Assembly (NCBI RefSeq): GCF_023898315.1
Contig: NC_064622.1
Location: 180,874,178-180,938,177 of the forward strand
Length of the DNA: 64,000 nucleotides
Reading direction: 5' to 3'
DNA from: Schistocerca nitens
Taxonomy: Eukaryota; Arthropoda; Insecta; Orthoptera; Acrididae
The position numbers and the translations under genes were made by a program. The notes under the pieces were generated by a model. The model did no database searches, was not told the origin of the DNA, and saw nothing but the letters and a program-made list of their open reading frames with translations. This document shows, piece by piece, positions 19,575 through 32,050 of the stretch (the stretch's first letter is position 1; every line of letters starts with the position of its first letter).

Positions 19575-22243
19575 GAGGTAGGGGTTAAATGGGAAAACCT
19601 AGTTTGTTTTTGCTGTATAAAAGAAATGTTAACATCTCTTTCAGCTTCAAAAATTAGCCAAAGCTAATTCATAATGTTTTAGCAATGAATGTAATGTTAT
19701 GAAACACAAAAGCTAAATGAGTTAAAAATTAAAAACATTTTCTGCTCGCACAACAACTCATTAATTTTTCAAGAAGTGCGGATAATGTGGAAACGCTTTA
19801 AAATTGAGGGAAACTGACTACTTCAAACTAAAGCTATTAAAAATGTTAGAAATTATTTTATATTAAATTTAAATTACACAAAAATATTTTTAAACGCAAC
19901 TGTAATAGAAAAATGCTTCATAAGCGAAGTTCACTTGCAATAATCGCATATGTGAATATATCCTTCATTTCTGGCACACAAAGAGTGAGTACACTTCTCA
20001 CACACTACACACTTTATCCACAATTCTACCCCGAACGTTTTTGGAAAATGCGCTTCCAAAAAAAAAAGTACAAATGGTATCTTCTTCAGTAAGTTTTTCT
20101 TCCCCAACTGGGAGATCCAGTTGGTGCATTGGGCTCTTCATCTGAATCCTCACATAACTTAAGCCGTTTTTTGCATTGTTTTTCTAATAGGAGCTTCACG
20201 TTTTTTCTTGCTTTTGGCAGGTGCCTTAGGAAGCTTCTGTTTACCCTTCAGTAAGTAGTCTTCAAGGCGTGTTTTATAAGGCGAAGATGTCAAAACAGCT
20301 GATGAACCTGGCTTACGACCTCTGTTGGAAACCTTCCTCTTTCGAGGAGAGATTGGCATAATATCTTGTGGAGACACACACACGTTTGGTGAGGTATTTG
20401 ACAACGATGTTGACCTTCTTCTTTCTCTTTGGCCATCTTCACTTGGGCTGTCAATTGTCACAGGTCTGGATGCGTTCTGAGTGTCTTCTTGTCTGGGGTC
20501 ATTACTTCCACTTGGAGATGCTGGATTCTCATAAGTTCCCCTTTTAGCCTCATCTAAAGACGACGTGGAAGCTATAAAGTCGATTTCTGCAAAAACAGTC
20601 CTGTCACATGGTAAAATTCCAGTCTCCAAAAATCCTTTTGCAGCAATAGAGCCAGTCTGGCACTTTAGACAGGCTTTCCCAAACTACCCAGATATGTCAT
20701 ACAGTCTTAAGGGCCGGTTGCTGTGCTGCAACCATTGGCGAACATACTCAGCGTAATAGGTTTTTAGAGTGCCCATAAAGGTCTTATCAAGTGGGTGAGT
20801 TTTACGAGAGGTGTGAGGTGGGATGCTCACGATTGTAACCTGGTTCTCCCTTGCACGTTCTATAATTTGAAGGTTTCTGGCATGACTTATGCCCATCAAG
20901 AATTAACAACACAGGAGATTCTTTTGAGGGATGTGCCTTAGAAATGAAGTGGTCAAACCACTCGGAGAAGAGCTCAGTTTGAATCCAGTCTGAAAGGTGG
21001 CATTCACCAATTGTTCCAGGTGGTGCTCCTTTCAGTAGAGTGTCAGTCCAGTTTTTCCTGGGGATGATAATCATTGGTGGTAGGAAAGTACCGCCAGCTC
21101 TCATACAGCATGTGACAGTCATCAGGGATCCTCGCTCTGCTGTTGTGAGGGCACCTACCTGACGTTTACCTACCAGTCCAATTACGTGTGGTATTCTGCT
21201 GTGGACGACAGAGAGCCCAGTTTCGTCCACATTGTACACACGATCAGAACTATAGGAGTGTTTACTGTACTCAGCTTCCAAAATGTCAAAAAACATGTCT
21301 ACAGTTTCTTTGTTGAACCCGTTTGTTCTCGAGAATGAGGTCCCCATAGGTTTGTGGATTGTGAGTTTATTTCTGTGTCGTCTAAGAATAAGTTCAAACC
21401 AAGCTCTACCTGCAGCATTTGAGGTAAAAGGACGATTAATATTATTTCTTTACGCTAGCTGATATTCCATTCTCTTGACATCTAATCTGGTAAGGCTGTA
21501 GAAGCGTTTATCCATTTCAATGAGGTACTTCACCAACTGTTTCTCAACAGCATCAGGTAGTACATGTTTACGTCCAAGTCTCCAGAACACATTCTTCAGG
21601 TGACATATCACTATGCACAAACCTTTGAAGCGTCGTCTGAGGCACACTGATAGCTTTTACTGCTCTTCTTAACCCCATCTGCTTTTCCCTTAAGGCTATT
21701 ATAGCCTTAATAATGATTTCAGCATCCCACTTCTTCACAATAGCTCTTGGTTTCCGATCAGTTAGCTTTCGTGGCATCTAGAAACAGCCGCAAAACGTAT
21801 TAGAAGTAATGTACTTGATGTTGGTATTGTGGAAACGTTTCCACAATGCCATCGTATGTATGCTTCCACATAACCTACACAAAGGCCATTTTAAATTTCG
21901 GTAGATTACATTAAGCAACTATCAATTTAAGGTTGACAAAGGACTGCTACAACCTTCTATGCACCTCCCTTTATAAGCTATCAGACGTAAAGAAAGATAA
22001 CTCCAAAGTATGTAGATAAATATAATACCACAACTTACCCCGAAAAAGGTTTGGAAAATGCGGGAACGTAAATTGCATCACAGTCACGGCGCCTGGTGCT
22101 CAACTGACTGCTAACCCTCTACCGTGACAAATACGAACTATTGCAACAATTTCTGGCTGCCCCGTTGGAGTACAGCATTCTGAAGGCCAGATACTAGACG
22201 TTTCCAAATTACCCACACGCTTCCACATTTACACCCCTACCTC
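19575..22243 (-). mobile_element. Pogo/Tigger-like transposon, end to end
   Basis: The left end 'gaggtaggggttaaatgg' and right end, inverted, 'gaggtaggggtgtaaatgtg' form imperfect terminal repeats. Both are preceded by TA, as expected for pogo target sites. Subterminal 'tgtggaaacg' and 'cttccaca' words recur inside both ends (19780, 21830, 21860, 22220) and are candidate transposase-binding sites. The 2,669-bp element holds one transposase relic on the minus strand. Confidence 0.85.
20159..21777 (-). pseudogene. Pogo/Tigger-like transposase, lightly damaged
   Basis: The protein begins at 21777 (MPRKLTDRKPRAIVKKWD) with a psq-type helix-turn-helix (RRAVKAISVPQTTLQRFVH), then a CENP-B-type region (HVLPDAVEKQLVKYLIEMDK). 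The DDE domain follows, with 'VYNVDETGLSVVHSR', 'VLLILDGHKS' and 'HTSRKTHPLDKTFMG' holding three catalytic Asp residues. After that comes a Ser-rich, Lys/Arg-rich tail (ISPRKRKVSNRGRKPGSS) ending at 20159. I count two frameshifts (near 21600 and 20890) and two nonsense codons (near 21455 and 20683). Length and order match full pogo-type transposases, so decay looks recent. Confidence 0.9.
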
Positions 22244-23255
22244 TACTACCTCATGCATGAGGATCACTCACGGATCGAGAAGCCGCGATCTGACAGTGGA
22301 TCAACTGAAAATTTTTGCCCCTATTTTTCTAATTTAACAAATATTTGTCTCATTATATAGGCTCAGGTGGGCGCAACAACCTTGGATTTAATAACGTACA
22401 GATATCTGGATTATATTTACTGTTGTCCGTATTGAGTCTCAAATAACCAGTAGGCACTAGCATAAGACGTAGCGAACAGCTCGTTGTTCCATAGGCAAAA
22501 CATCTTTCTAAGAAAAATACATCTTACTATCTTACAAACTGATATTAAAATTAAGTGGCTGGCTGGATCAGTGATTAGGCATCCAACCTGACAAATTTTG
22601 GATTTAATCTCCAGTACATAGAGAAACCTTTTTTCTGGAATTTGTTGTCTTTGTCGCTTCTGGCAAAGAATAATAAATGTGAAAAATTGCAGGTTGCACC
22701 ATTGTTTCACAATAAACAGTAGGTCCGCCATTAAGTGGGATTGGAGGTATGAAGACAAGGTGGAGGAAACACAACAGGAACACACTAAAGTTCAAATCAG
22801 TTGTGGGGTTGAAAACAGGTAACTGTTTTATAACTTAACAGCATTTCTAAACTTACCGCCTCGTGCCCTGGGAACGAAATTCCTATGCTTCTTCACAGTA
22901 ACCACAGTAAAGGAAATTTCAAAACAAAATGTGAGACGTAGAGTCTCTGATGGCATATTGGCAGTCCGAAAGTCTGAATAATGTCTTGATACCTGTTTAG
23001 TCCCTAGAGTGTTGCTCTTGAAAGACATATGTGCTGGTTTGACCCCTGGTCAACCTCACAGTTTTAGCCTCACGTCAGCAACAGAAATTGCGGTAGTTAT
23101 TCCGATACTCATATTTTCGTCACAATCTAACTAATCTGTCTGACAAATAAACTGAAGCAGCCAGAAAGAGTGGAGAAAACGAAAAGAAACATCGTGGGTT
23201 TTGAGGGTATGTAATGTTATTAGTGTGTAATGATATTAGACTGATTTCAAAGCCC
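22244..23255. other. Unassigned stretch
   Basis: No gene was recognised. A tRNA-like 'ggctggatcagtgattagg...ggatttaatctccag' at about 22556-22610 might be a decayed SINE head, but the boxes are too poor to claim. Confidence 0.3.
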
Positions 23256-23260
23256 ACATA

Positions 23261-24720
23261 TCAGTAAAAAGTTGTACCCCCTCTGACCTGGATGCATGCA
23301 CTATTCGGTTGGGAAGTATACATTAAAGCTGCTGTATCCTCTGCTGAGGCAAGCTGGTCAGCAACTGTTGTAACTGGTCTTTTGTATCCTGGATACTGGC
23401 ACTGTGACGAAGTTGATGTCAAAGCTGGTCCTACAGATGTTATATCAGTTACAGGTCTGGGGCCATAGGAGTACATCTTTCAGACAGTTCATAGAGATGC
23501 GTGTCATGAGCGGATGACTGCTGACCTCTTAAAAGACCGCACCACGTTACTGTTACTTGACGGATACCACATGAGGACGTATGATATCCGTGACGTGCCG
23601 TTCTCTCGATTACTACCAGCCATGAATTGAAATCGTACCGCATAGCTACCTATCCCATTACTACAGGAGTTACACCGCTTTGCCATTTCAAAACATGGGA
23701 AGAATGGGACCGCTCCCCAGATCGCTGCCTCACACACTAGCGATGGTGAACACAACGCAACGACATTCATCAGCAATACCCGCTTCCCAGTCACCAGTCC
23801 AGACCCGCCCGGCTAGCCGCGTGGTCTAACGCGCTGCTTCCCGAGCGGAAAGGCGTGCCGGTTCTCGGCACGAATCCGCCCAGCGGATTAGTGTCGAGGT
23901 TCGGTGTGCAGGCCAGCCTGTCGATGGTTTGTAAGGCGATTTTCCATTTACCTCGGCGAATACCGGCTGATTCCGCTTACTCCGACTCATGTACACTGCA
24001 TCGGCGATTGCTGTGCAAACACCATTTCCACGTACACGTACACCATAATTATTCTACCATGCAAACATTTGGAGCTACGCTCGCCTGGTATGAGACATTC
24101 CTAGGGGGTCCATTGGGGGGCCAAACCGCACAATAGCTGTGGGTTCAGTGTGGGGTGGCGGTGGGGTGGGTGGACTGCTGTGGGGTTGTGAACCACTGCG
24201 GGCTACGAAGGGACAAAGCCTCTCCATCGTTTCTAGGTCCCCCATTTGATACACACATACCACTCCAGACGTAGCTTTATGTGCTATGGCGTCAACTGTA
24301 GCCTACGCATGGTACGGTAATTCCTTACCACAGTCTGCAGCTGGTCTCTCATCAATGATCTGGGGTGACACAAAATGTTGTATGGAATACATTACTTGTT
24401 CCCCGGTGGCAGGCGCATCTCTGAAGGGGTTGGAATGCACTCCTTACACAAGGCCACGATCTTCCCCTGTGGGTATCAGACGTGGTGGAACGGAACCTTA
24501 ACGACGATTATGGCTGTACTGACGTTCCCATGCAGTTCAATATCGGGCCACTGTCACATCCTAATGCAGCAGAAATCTGGATATTGTAAAACGTGGCCAG
24601 CCTGCCAAGTTGAGACTCACAAATCCTATTAAACAGTGTTAACGCTGTCTCACACGAGTATGCACCATCTTTGTGATCTTTGCAGTAATCACTCAACTTC
24701 TGGCACTGTTTACGCCTGTT
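23261..24720 (-). pseudogene. Tc1-like transposase relic of element C
   Basis: The N-terminal part near 24696-24508 gives 'LFNRICESQLGRLATFYN', resembling the Tc1 helix-turn-helix block. The C-terminal part near 23476-23261 gives 'SYGPRPVTDITSVGP', then 'VADQLASAEDTAALMY' and 'NSACIQVRGG', the usual closing segment. The catalytic centre between them is eroded and broken by the SINE. Stops occur throughout. Assignment rests on the order of the blocks and on similarity to a Tc1-like family I remember from grasshoppers. Confidence 0.65.
23805..24258 (+). repeat. Long tRNA-derived SINE (third type), inside Tc1-like C
   Basis: The head 'ggctagccgcgtggtctaac' carries an A-box-like core. A long tail follows with 'gattttccatttacctcgg', 'caccataattattctacc' and 'gttgtgaaccactgcgggct'. 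A 12-bp target duplication with one mismatch (accagtccagac / accactccagac) lies at 23793-23804 and 24259-24270. Its length of ~454 bp is more than twice that of the common SINE. Confidence 0.85.
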
Positions 24721-24790
24721 ATATACTCTACCAGATTTGTAACGACACTAAGCACGAACGATACTAATGCACTCTGGTGGTGATTCTAAC

Positions 24791-25639
24791 CGCCACGGAG
24801 AAGTACAGCTCTAACCATCACATACCCACCGATCGTGTGTACAACACGGGTAGCCAAAAATTCGCCCCATGAGCTGTGTGCTGGCCCGTGTGCCATACTG
24901 CTCAGTGAGACTGCACATTTTCCTCACTGCCACCCCACGCTCTCTCACTACGAAGAGGAGGAAAAGGGGTAAATGGCGAACAACCCGTATTTAAATAGCA
25001 ATGCAGTCATACTGCATGCGACTTGGTTTCACATTTCTCAATACAACACAAACAAATTTTCGGTACCGGTACTACGTAATAATTTTTGGCACACTGAAAA
25101 GGTAATATAACTTTTTTCTGTTTCAAACTGTCGTCAAACAGACAGACGGAGGCAGTCTCACAAATTCTCGCATGCAACACGTAATCGTGAATTATTTAGT
25201 TTCACAATCGAGAAAAAAGCTTTTCATACACATATTTTGCCCGAAATATTTTATTACATCCGCAAGGCGGGTGGGCCTTCGCTGGTCATACGTAGTTTTC
25301 CATTGTCATAGTTATTTCAGAACTGCTGTAAGCTCATAGTTGCTAGTTTCGAGTCGTGCGAACTCGTAACACAGCATTTGTCTAGGCTTGAGAACACTGT
25401 ATTTTGCCACCCCGACACTCCTCAGTAATAATAATCGACGCTATGCTAAACGACTGATTGTTCCAAATAGTCATGGGATCCGCTATCAGCTCCCAAAGAA
25501 AATTAAAAAAAAAAGAAAGAGAAAAAAAGATCTACCACAGGGATCAGTCCTTGCTTCATACTTCTCTTCAGCTTGTAGTTTGTAGACATGCTAAAAATAT
25601 AATCAAGCAAGTTTGGTTACTCCGACGACTGAGTGCTTG
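24791..25639. other. Unassigned stretch
   Basis: No gene was recognised. An A/G-rich run at 25497-25530 explains the Lys-rich ORFs there. Confidence 0.3.
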
Positions 25640-26495
25640 TAACAAGGTGCACCTCAACTGACCAGTTAGAAGAAATGAAAATGAAGGACCTAGATGAAGT
25701 GGGAAATTAGATTCAGAAATGGAGATTCCAACCAGACGCCACCAAAGCGGAAGTGTCCTGCTTCCACCTAGGTAAACAATTAGTCAGAGGAAAATTCGAC
25801 ATACAGATTGAACATAGTACACTTACTTGCAATAGAACAGTGAAGTAGCTTGACTAACTCCTGATAGAACTATCTTATAGGAAACATCCGGCGATCATCC
25901 TACCTTCTTCTGCTCTGGCTAAGAAGCCTACATGTATAAAGGGCAGATGCCCAGCTAAATAACACAATGAGAACGATTTCTGGAGTTATCGAATCAACTC
26001 CTAAGATCTGGCTGCCAGTTCTATGCGACATTCCACCCCCTCAACTGCTATGCTATCTTGAATGTATACTAGAGGATCACAGCTAATAATAAACGTCCTG
26101 TCTATCAAGATCTTGTTGATGCAAAACCATAACTATTCTGGGAGACTACCAACAATAACAGCAAGGGTCGTTGTGGAAGATGATTTCACCATTACTAGTG
26201 CATGGACTCAAGAATTGCTTGGACAGCAGAATAATAGTACGCTATGTATCACTCAAAAACTATTAGAATTTGACTTCCACGCAAAACACGCGCAATAGTA
26301 AACATATGTAGGGCCCAACGTGATAGATACGCATATATTACACACAGTTTGGGACCGTGTGAGGCGTGGCTCCTGTCTGGAGCCCTGTGTATTGGGAGAA
26401 TGATTCATGTGTTCACAGTGACAGATGGTCTGAAGCAGGTTCAGTTGAGTTTGTAGATCTAATTTTCATCCACCAGATTACAGTAGTGGACAAAA
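25640..26495 (+). pseudogene. Non-LTR retrotransposon relic, Jockey-like RT C-terminus and tail
   Basis: Frame-broken peptides follow the order expected after the RT active site. They are 'WRFQPDATKAEVSCFHL' near 25720, 'FDIQIEHSTLTCNRTVK' near 25800, 'PKIWLPVLCDIPPP'-like near 26005, 'RPVYQDLVDAKP' near 26092, 'FTITSAWTQELLGQQN' near 26186, and 'EAGSVEFVDLI' near 26435. The stretch represents the thumb and RNase H-like tail of a Jockey-type LINE. It has many stops, no start, and no visible poly-A end. Clade assignment is tentative. Confidence 0.6.
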
Positions 26496-27565
26496 GCATT
26501 CAATAAACAGGTCAAGAGAATGTTTTTGTGAATTGTCCTGTTTATTTCTTGAAGGCTTTTTGTTTATTTATGTTTGTACAGTTTCGTATATGTTTTTAGT
26601 AGTGTGAATGATGCGTGAATGTGGTCTAAAGTAAATATATAGATCATTGTTATACTGACAAACCCTATACGAACTAGCGTGAGGAATTTTTAAGACAGTC
26701 TGAATGCAAACGATGGGGAATTTTGTATCATAATATGTTATGTAATTTTATGGTAAAAAGAAATGTAATTCGAGTGCAAATGAAAATAGTTAATAACGTA
26801 AAGTATAAATAAAATACCAGAATGTTAAACATTTATTTCGGAAGAAAGTACAATTCGAAAGTGTGTTACTTGTTGATTGGTTAGTCATGAAAAGCGCAGA
26901 CTAACGCGGGAGAATAATATTTTTCTATTGACTTCTAATAAAGCTGACCAATCAGAACGGATTATTCTTCGCGTGTCTTTTCTCTTGGAGATAGAGAATG
27001 CTTACAGCAGTCTAAAGTAGTCGGAGCGCAGTCTTTCAATGGTACTGTCCTGTGTAGTATGAGCTCGGAAGGAAGTTATAGTGTGCCGGTTTTAGTTGTG
27101 TTACATGCCTCAAAAGTGCTTTAAAGTAAAGGCATATTTATTCCGGTGTGTTTTTTTTAGAAACTACTGATTTTTAAGTAATTTTGTGTACGAGAAAAGT
27201 TAGTTATTCCGCGTTCAATATTGAGCAGATCGGTGAGCAAAAAACTTGAGTGCACTGGACACCGATAAACTTAATAGTGCGGCAAGCATTCTCATTTAAG
27301 GACAATACATGCTTAGTAGCTGTTCAGATTTCAGGAAATACATTACCATAAACTTGCTAACGTGAATGAAATGGTTTGCGCATGACTATGTTAGGATAAG
27401 CACAGTCTTGGCAGTGAGCTTGTAATTCTAAGCTTCAGATTATACAGAAGTTTTGTCAGTACTTCAACCTTTCAGTCAAAATTAAGACCGTTTCCTGCTT
27501 TTTAGAATAGTTATGTTGTATGCAGCCTGGTTCGAGTCGCAGTACGGTACGAATTCTGCTCGGCT
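26496..27565. other. Unassigned AT-rich stretch with CCAAT-like words
   Basis: Contains 'gattggttag' at 26876 and 'ccaatcagaa' at 26950 flanking a pyrimidine-rich run. This could be a promoter or an LTR fragment, but nothing confirms it. Confidence 0.3.
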
Positions 27566-27575
27566 TTCCTACCGG

Positions 27576-27979
27576 AAAAAAATGAGCGTTTGGCGTCATT
27601 GGCCAGGAGGCTCCTTACGGGGCAGGTCCGGCCGCCTTGGTGCAGGTCTTATTACATTCGACGCCACATTGGGCAACCTGCGCGCCGGATGGGGATGAAA
27701 TGATGATGAAGACAACACAAGACCCAGTCCCTGAGCGGAGAAAATCCCCGACCCAGCCGGGAATCGAACCCGGCCCCCTTAAGACGGTGGTCCGTCACGC
27801 TGACCATTTTTTTTCCGTTGATGATCGTTGTGTTTGGTCATTGCGGACGTCACATGACATCCGTTCATGTTCGTTTGTTGCTCCTTCCCCTCAGTCTTTT
27901 TTATTACAGAGGCCAACCAGCTCTCTGACCGAACACGCTGAGCTACCGTTCCGGCAACCAGTCAGCTATTGGGGCGGAC
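27576..27979 (-). repeat. tRNA-derived SINE (fourth type) carrying another SINE
   Basis: The minus strand has a tRNA-like head with B box 'gggttcgattcccgg' near 27765. The body runs left through 'gacctgcaccaaggcgg' to an A-rich end at 27576-27582. A 10-bp duplication 'ttcctaccgg' at 27566-27575 and 27980-27989 brackets the whole unit. The head is split by the inner SINE between 'cgctgacca' and 'gtcagctattgg'. Confidence 0.85.
27807..27956 (-). repeat. Short tRNA-derived SINE nested in the previous SINE
   Basis: On the minus strand it starts 'tgccggaacggtagctcag' (a strong A box), passes 'ggtcagagagctggttgg', and ends in an A tail complementary to the T run 27807-27814. The neighbouring 'acca' may be a very short target duplication. 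It lies inside the tRNA head of the fourth-type SINE, which dates it as younger. Confidence 0.8.
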
Positions 27980-27989
27980 TTCCTACCGG

Positions 27990-30375
27990 AGATCTGCTGC
28001 CACGAGTTCACAGGTAGGTGCAGGACAAAAGGAACCGCAACGCCGCACGTGGAGAGCGACAGGCCAACTCACACATCGCTGAAGAATGCCCAAAAAGGTC
28101 ATACAATGGTAGGCCAGAAGACTTAATGCTGGCGACTGCAAACTCGATCCATTACATAATTGTTCCAGATCTTTTTTATAAGATTTTATGTTGTAAATAT
28201 CACGCTCTCCAAAGTCTATGTTTTTCTTTCAATATTCTCAATAAGCAGTACGATTGATAAGCAAATGACAAGCAGTACTATATACAATATATGGTACGTT
28301 TTGAATATTTTTGCAGTCCCTCTCCACCATCTGCATATTTCTTCTATAGTTGCTTATACTTACATACAGAAAAGTACTGAAGTGCAGTGTTGGTTTCTTG
28401 GGAATTCCCTTTCCCAAATATTCCATCAATTAGTCGAGTCCAATGGACAGGTGTACCCACGACAGCACGCAGAACCACCTCGAATTTTAAGCTTGACCGT
28501 TCGCAGAGCCTAAAGGTAATGCACAACCTTTCCTGTTGCAACCGAATTCCAAGAAAACTCACGTTATAGAAATATAAGAGGTTATTGTAAAGTATAACGG
28601 TAAATCTATCAAATAGTTGGATGTAGAGAGATTTTGGCGACGGCAGTATCTAGGAAGAGCTCCCTAAACTTATCAAACAGCACACAAAAAATTGAAGCAG
28701 ACGGTGCAGAGATAAAGTTTTACAGATAGTACTCTTTGCATCACCTCTTATCTCCATACTGGACGCAGCAGTGTGGTGTCCAGATATTGACGGCCGCAGC
28801 GAGCAGAAGCTTTTACCCGCTTTCCAGCTTATCAAGCCATTTGCGTTTCCTGTTACCTTGTTCAAGTGGTGCAGCGATCACCCACAAGGAAACACAATTG
28901 CTGCTGCGTCTGTCGCTCTACCAATACGACAGATACCAGTTAGTCGGAGGATCAGGCAAGCAAGCAGGGAATGCTGACGCCGTTTGTCCCATCCACGTCA
29001 TGGCTATCACACATAGTGTAGCACTGATATGCGGTTCTGCCTAGCCGAAAAGCCAGAGGAAACACGGCAGCAGGCGGTCTAGCACTCCGACAAAGGCAGA
29101 GCGCCCAAATAAAAATTTAACTGATACTTTTGATTACAGAATCGGCTTTGTCTTCACACTATGAGTCGATTGATATAGCTAATGAGCGAATCGGCCCGGC
29201 AGGTTAAATATCACTTTAATTAAATGCTGTTTAAATCATATGAAATGGATTTTCCCTGCTAAATAGGGACCTCTGCGGACTTGACTACCCAGAGGACCCC
29301 CAACTCGTAAAAAAATTATAATTTTCTAACGCTTGGTTTAATTATTGTAGAATCTTTACAATATGGCGTATTTCTGGAAGGCAAAAGTAACTGTTAGCTT
29401 GAACTCCAGTCCACCTTCACCAGCGGCGGGGGACACACGTCTGGTATTTTCGTAGAAGACCCCCTATTCCAAGTCTCCCAACCTGTGCGTTACACTCACT
29501 GCCTTCACGGTTCGGAAAAAATTTTCAAGAGGCGCGCCTGTTAGGTTGGTGACAGAGCTCCTCTTCTTGCCGGTGGAGGCATGTGGTGTCGTTGTGTTTT
29601 GTCACAGAAAAGTGACGAGAGACACCGTTGACAGCTCAGTTTATGTTAGTTCTTAGTTGTGGCAGGTTGTGACCATCGTCAGCTGGTGAGTTTCCGGCAT
29701 TATACACGAGTGTGCATGTTTCTTACATCGGCAGTGGCCAGTGATTGAGCGACTCGTTATAGTGCAGTCAGTAACCAGTTTCTGCGTGCTAATCGGCAAT
29801 AATTCCGACACGAACACAACATGTTTCCGGAATAAAGATCTAAGCCACCCATGCCGGGACCGGTCTCCTCAGTTCTTATGACTATTAGTATTTTAAATAT
29901 CTTTCGGTACACTTTCTCTGTTTCACAGGTAAGATGATTCATCACAAAGTTCGTAACTTGTTTCTTGTTTAATCGTTCTTGGGTATTGACCTGTAGCAAG
30001 ACTAGATGTCCTCAGTTTCTTAGCTTGATTTGTGTGCTGTAACTATTATTCAGTTGGAACAGGCTACCTCTCATTTACTGTGTTCTTCTGGGACAATACA
30101 TGCAACGTGATAGCACATCTGTCTGTTTCTCCTTGTTCTGTGGCATGCCCCTGTAGCCTCTTTTTACTATCAAATCGAATACTTAAAGCCTAGATAAGTG
30201 TAATAAAGCGTGAAGCCGGCCACTGTCGGGACAAGAGCGACAGGTGAGATTTAACATCGCCAGCTCATTAGGGGAAAAAGGCAAACTGGCAGCTAATTTA
30301 ATCATTGCTAACGTTCTCCTGACGTTTGGGAATGCTGTTCTGAGAGACAAAGTGTGGCAGTGAAGGATGTAGACA
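27990..30375. other. Unassigned 2.4-kb stretch
   Basis: I see no gene, transposon end or SINE here. Many short ORFs occur on both strands with no family motif. It could contain host intergenic sequence or very old repeats. Confidence 0.3.
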
Positions 30376-30382
30376 ACTTTAG

Positions 30383-30690
30383 ATGAAGGAAAAACACGAA
30401 CTGAAGGAGTCGTACAAGTCACTGGACATGGTAGATGTGTTTAGAGAGAAGAGGCTGACGTGGTCTGGGGACAAAATGCGGAGAGAAGGCCAGATAACCA
30501 GGCAGGAAATGGAAGAAGGCATTAGAGGCGACAGACCGTGGGGAAGACCACGGCTGAGATATATTCACGGGATCAGAGAGGATATGTGTAAGATGGAACT
30601 AGCCGGGGAGGACTATATGGACCGAGGAAGATGGAGGAGGCTGATTAGCGAGGTCCAAAACCGATTATCGTTTGCGTGGGCAACCCAGTT
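30383..30690 (+). pseudogene. LINE reverse-transcriptase C-terminal tail
   Basis: The open frame from 30383 contains 'REKRLTWSGDKMRREGQI', 'RPWGRPRLRYIHGIREDM' and 'YMDRGRWRRLI'. This is the common C-terminal signature of RTE/Jockey-type LINE proteins (a W-x-GH/GD motif, then GRPRxR, then a closing WRR). The catalytic RT domain is not visible upstream, so the copy is 5'-truncated. The frame runs to 30820 only because it continues into an adjacent SINE. Confidence 0.75.
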
Positions 30691-30752
30691 AACTGAAAAG
30701 CTTCAGTTACATCTCATCATCTCGCGCCATCTCAAGAGGCACCAACCACAAA

Positions 30753-30951
30753 AAATGGTTCAAATGGCTCTGAGCGCTATGGGACTTAACATCAGAGGTC
30801 ATCAGTCCCCTAGACTTTGAACTACTTAAACCTGACTAACCTAAGGACAACTCAAATATCCAAGCCTGAGGCAGGATTCGAATCTGCGACCGTAGCAACA
30901 GCGCGGTTCCGGACTGAAGCGCCTAGAACCTCTCGGCCACATGGGCCGGCT
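30753..30951 (-). repeat. Full-length tRNA-derived SINE
   Basis: Tail 'aaatggttcaaatggctctg' at the left, head 'gccggcccatgtggccga' at the right, B box 'agattcgaatcctgcc'. An approximate duplication 'caccaaccacaaa/caccagtcacaaa' flanks it at 30740 and 30952. Confidence 0.93.
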
Positions 30952-32050
30952 CACCAGTCACAAATGGAAACTGATGGGTGATGAGCTTCTGTCTTAAAGT
31001 TGGGAATTTTATTCCATAAAATTGCTATCAGCACGCCTAAACCTTCCAACGGTATTGTTAAAATCTTCAGATACGACACACACTCGTTTGTTGGGAGCTA
31101 TGATATATGGTCAGTGCCACACGTAACGGAGAAATGCTCTCGATCGATGGCGACATATTTACGATGCATGCATCGATCAAGTTAACAACTTTGCTGTGTA
31201 CGGGGTGTTGGGTTTAATTTGATCTCAAACTAGGCATCGTACGAAAACAAATGTTCTAGGTGAAAAGTTAATATTGGGAAAGGATACATCCGTCTGTGAT
31301 ACCACTGGGCACATCCTAACCATCCCTACTGCGTGGGCGGGATAAACTTTGTATTTTCAAATGGGAACACATTATATCTATTGAATTTTCGAACTCTATT
31401 AAAAATATACGTACGGTTTACACAAACAGTTGTTTACCATTCCTCGAAGATGGCACTGTAGTCGACAAATACAAAGTGTGCCTGTTTTTGCAGTTGAGAA
31501 CCGACGCAATGATTCCACATAGAACCTTCTTATTCTAACGGTTGATACTGATTTCCAAACGTTATTTGAGTGTTGCTAAATAGGATACTAGTTTGCTGAA
31601 GTAGTTTTCTTTTCTTAGTTGGGTTAATTATGGTGAGTGCCCAAATGATCGGAATGCTTCATTTCGGTTGTCGCCGTCGAAACTCTACCAGCAAGATGAC
31701 TCATTTTTGTGTGCGTTTCCATCTAACCGACGCAGTTCTCGCGCTTGGTGCCACGCGGCTACCGGCGGAATACAAACCACAACCATTCCAATAGCGTCAG
31801 ATGTCCTTGAAGTGATAGTAACACGTGCACCTGCCATGAATATTCACCGAAATCAAGCAACCAAATGGTAAGAAGCAAGGGGCTCACCAAAATCAAGCAT
31901 CCCGATGGGAACGGAGAACTATTACACCCACATCATTGTTCACGGATCACGCTAAACGTAGTTTCTAACCAGACATTGAAACGGATAACCATTGTACTGT
32001 ACAATAAAATTTGCAACACTGAAGTAAACTTTGAACATAAATATCAAGCT
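30952..32050. other. Unassigned; small local duplication
   Basis: A ~25-bp segment 'tcaccgaaatcaagcaacc' at 31846 recurs as 'tcaccaaaatcaagcatcc' at 31887. No gene was recognised. Confidence 0.35.

Larger units (their letters stand above)
23256..24790 (-). mobile_element. Tc1-like transposon C, interrupted by a SINE
   Basis: Transposase homology on the minus strand is split at 23804/24259 by a 454-bp SINE with a target duplication. The rest is collinear with Tc1-like elements, from C-terminus at the left to N-terminus at the right. Outer limits are approximate because I did not find clear TIRs. Confidence 0.75.
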
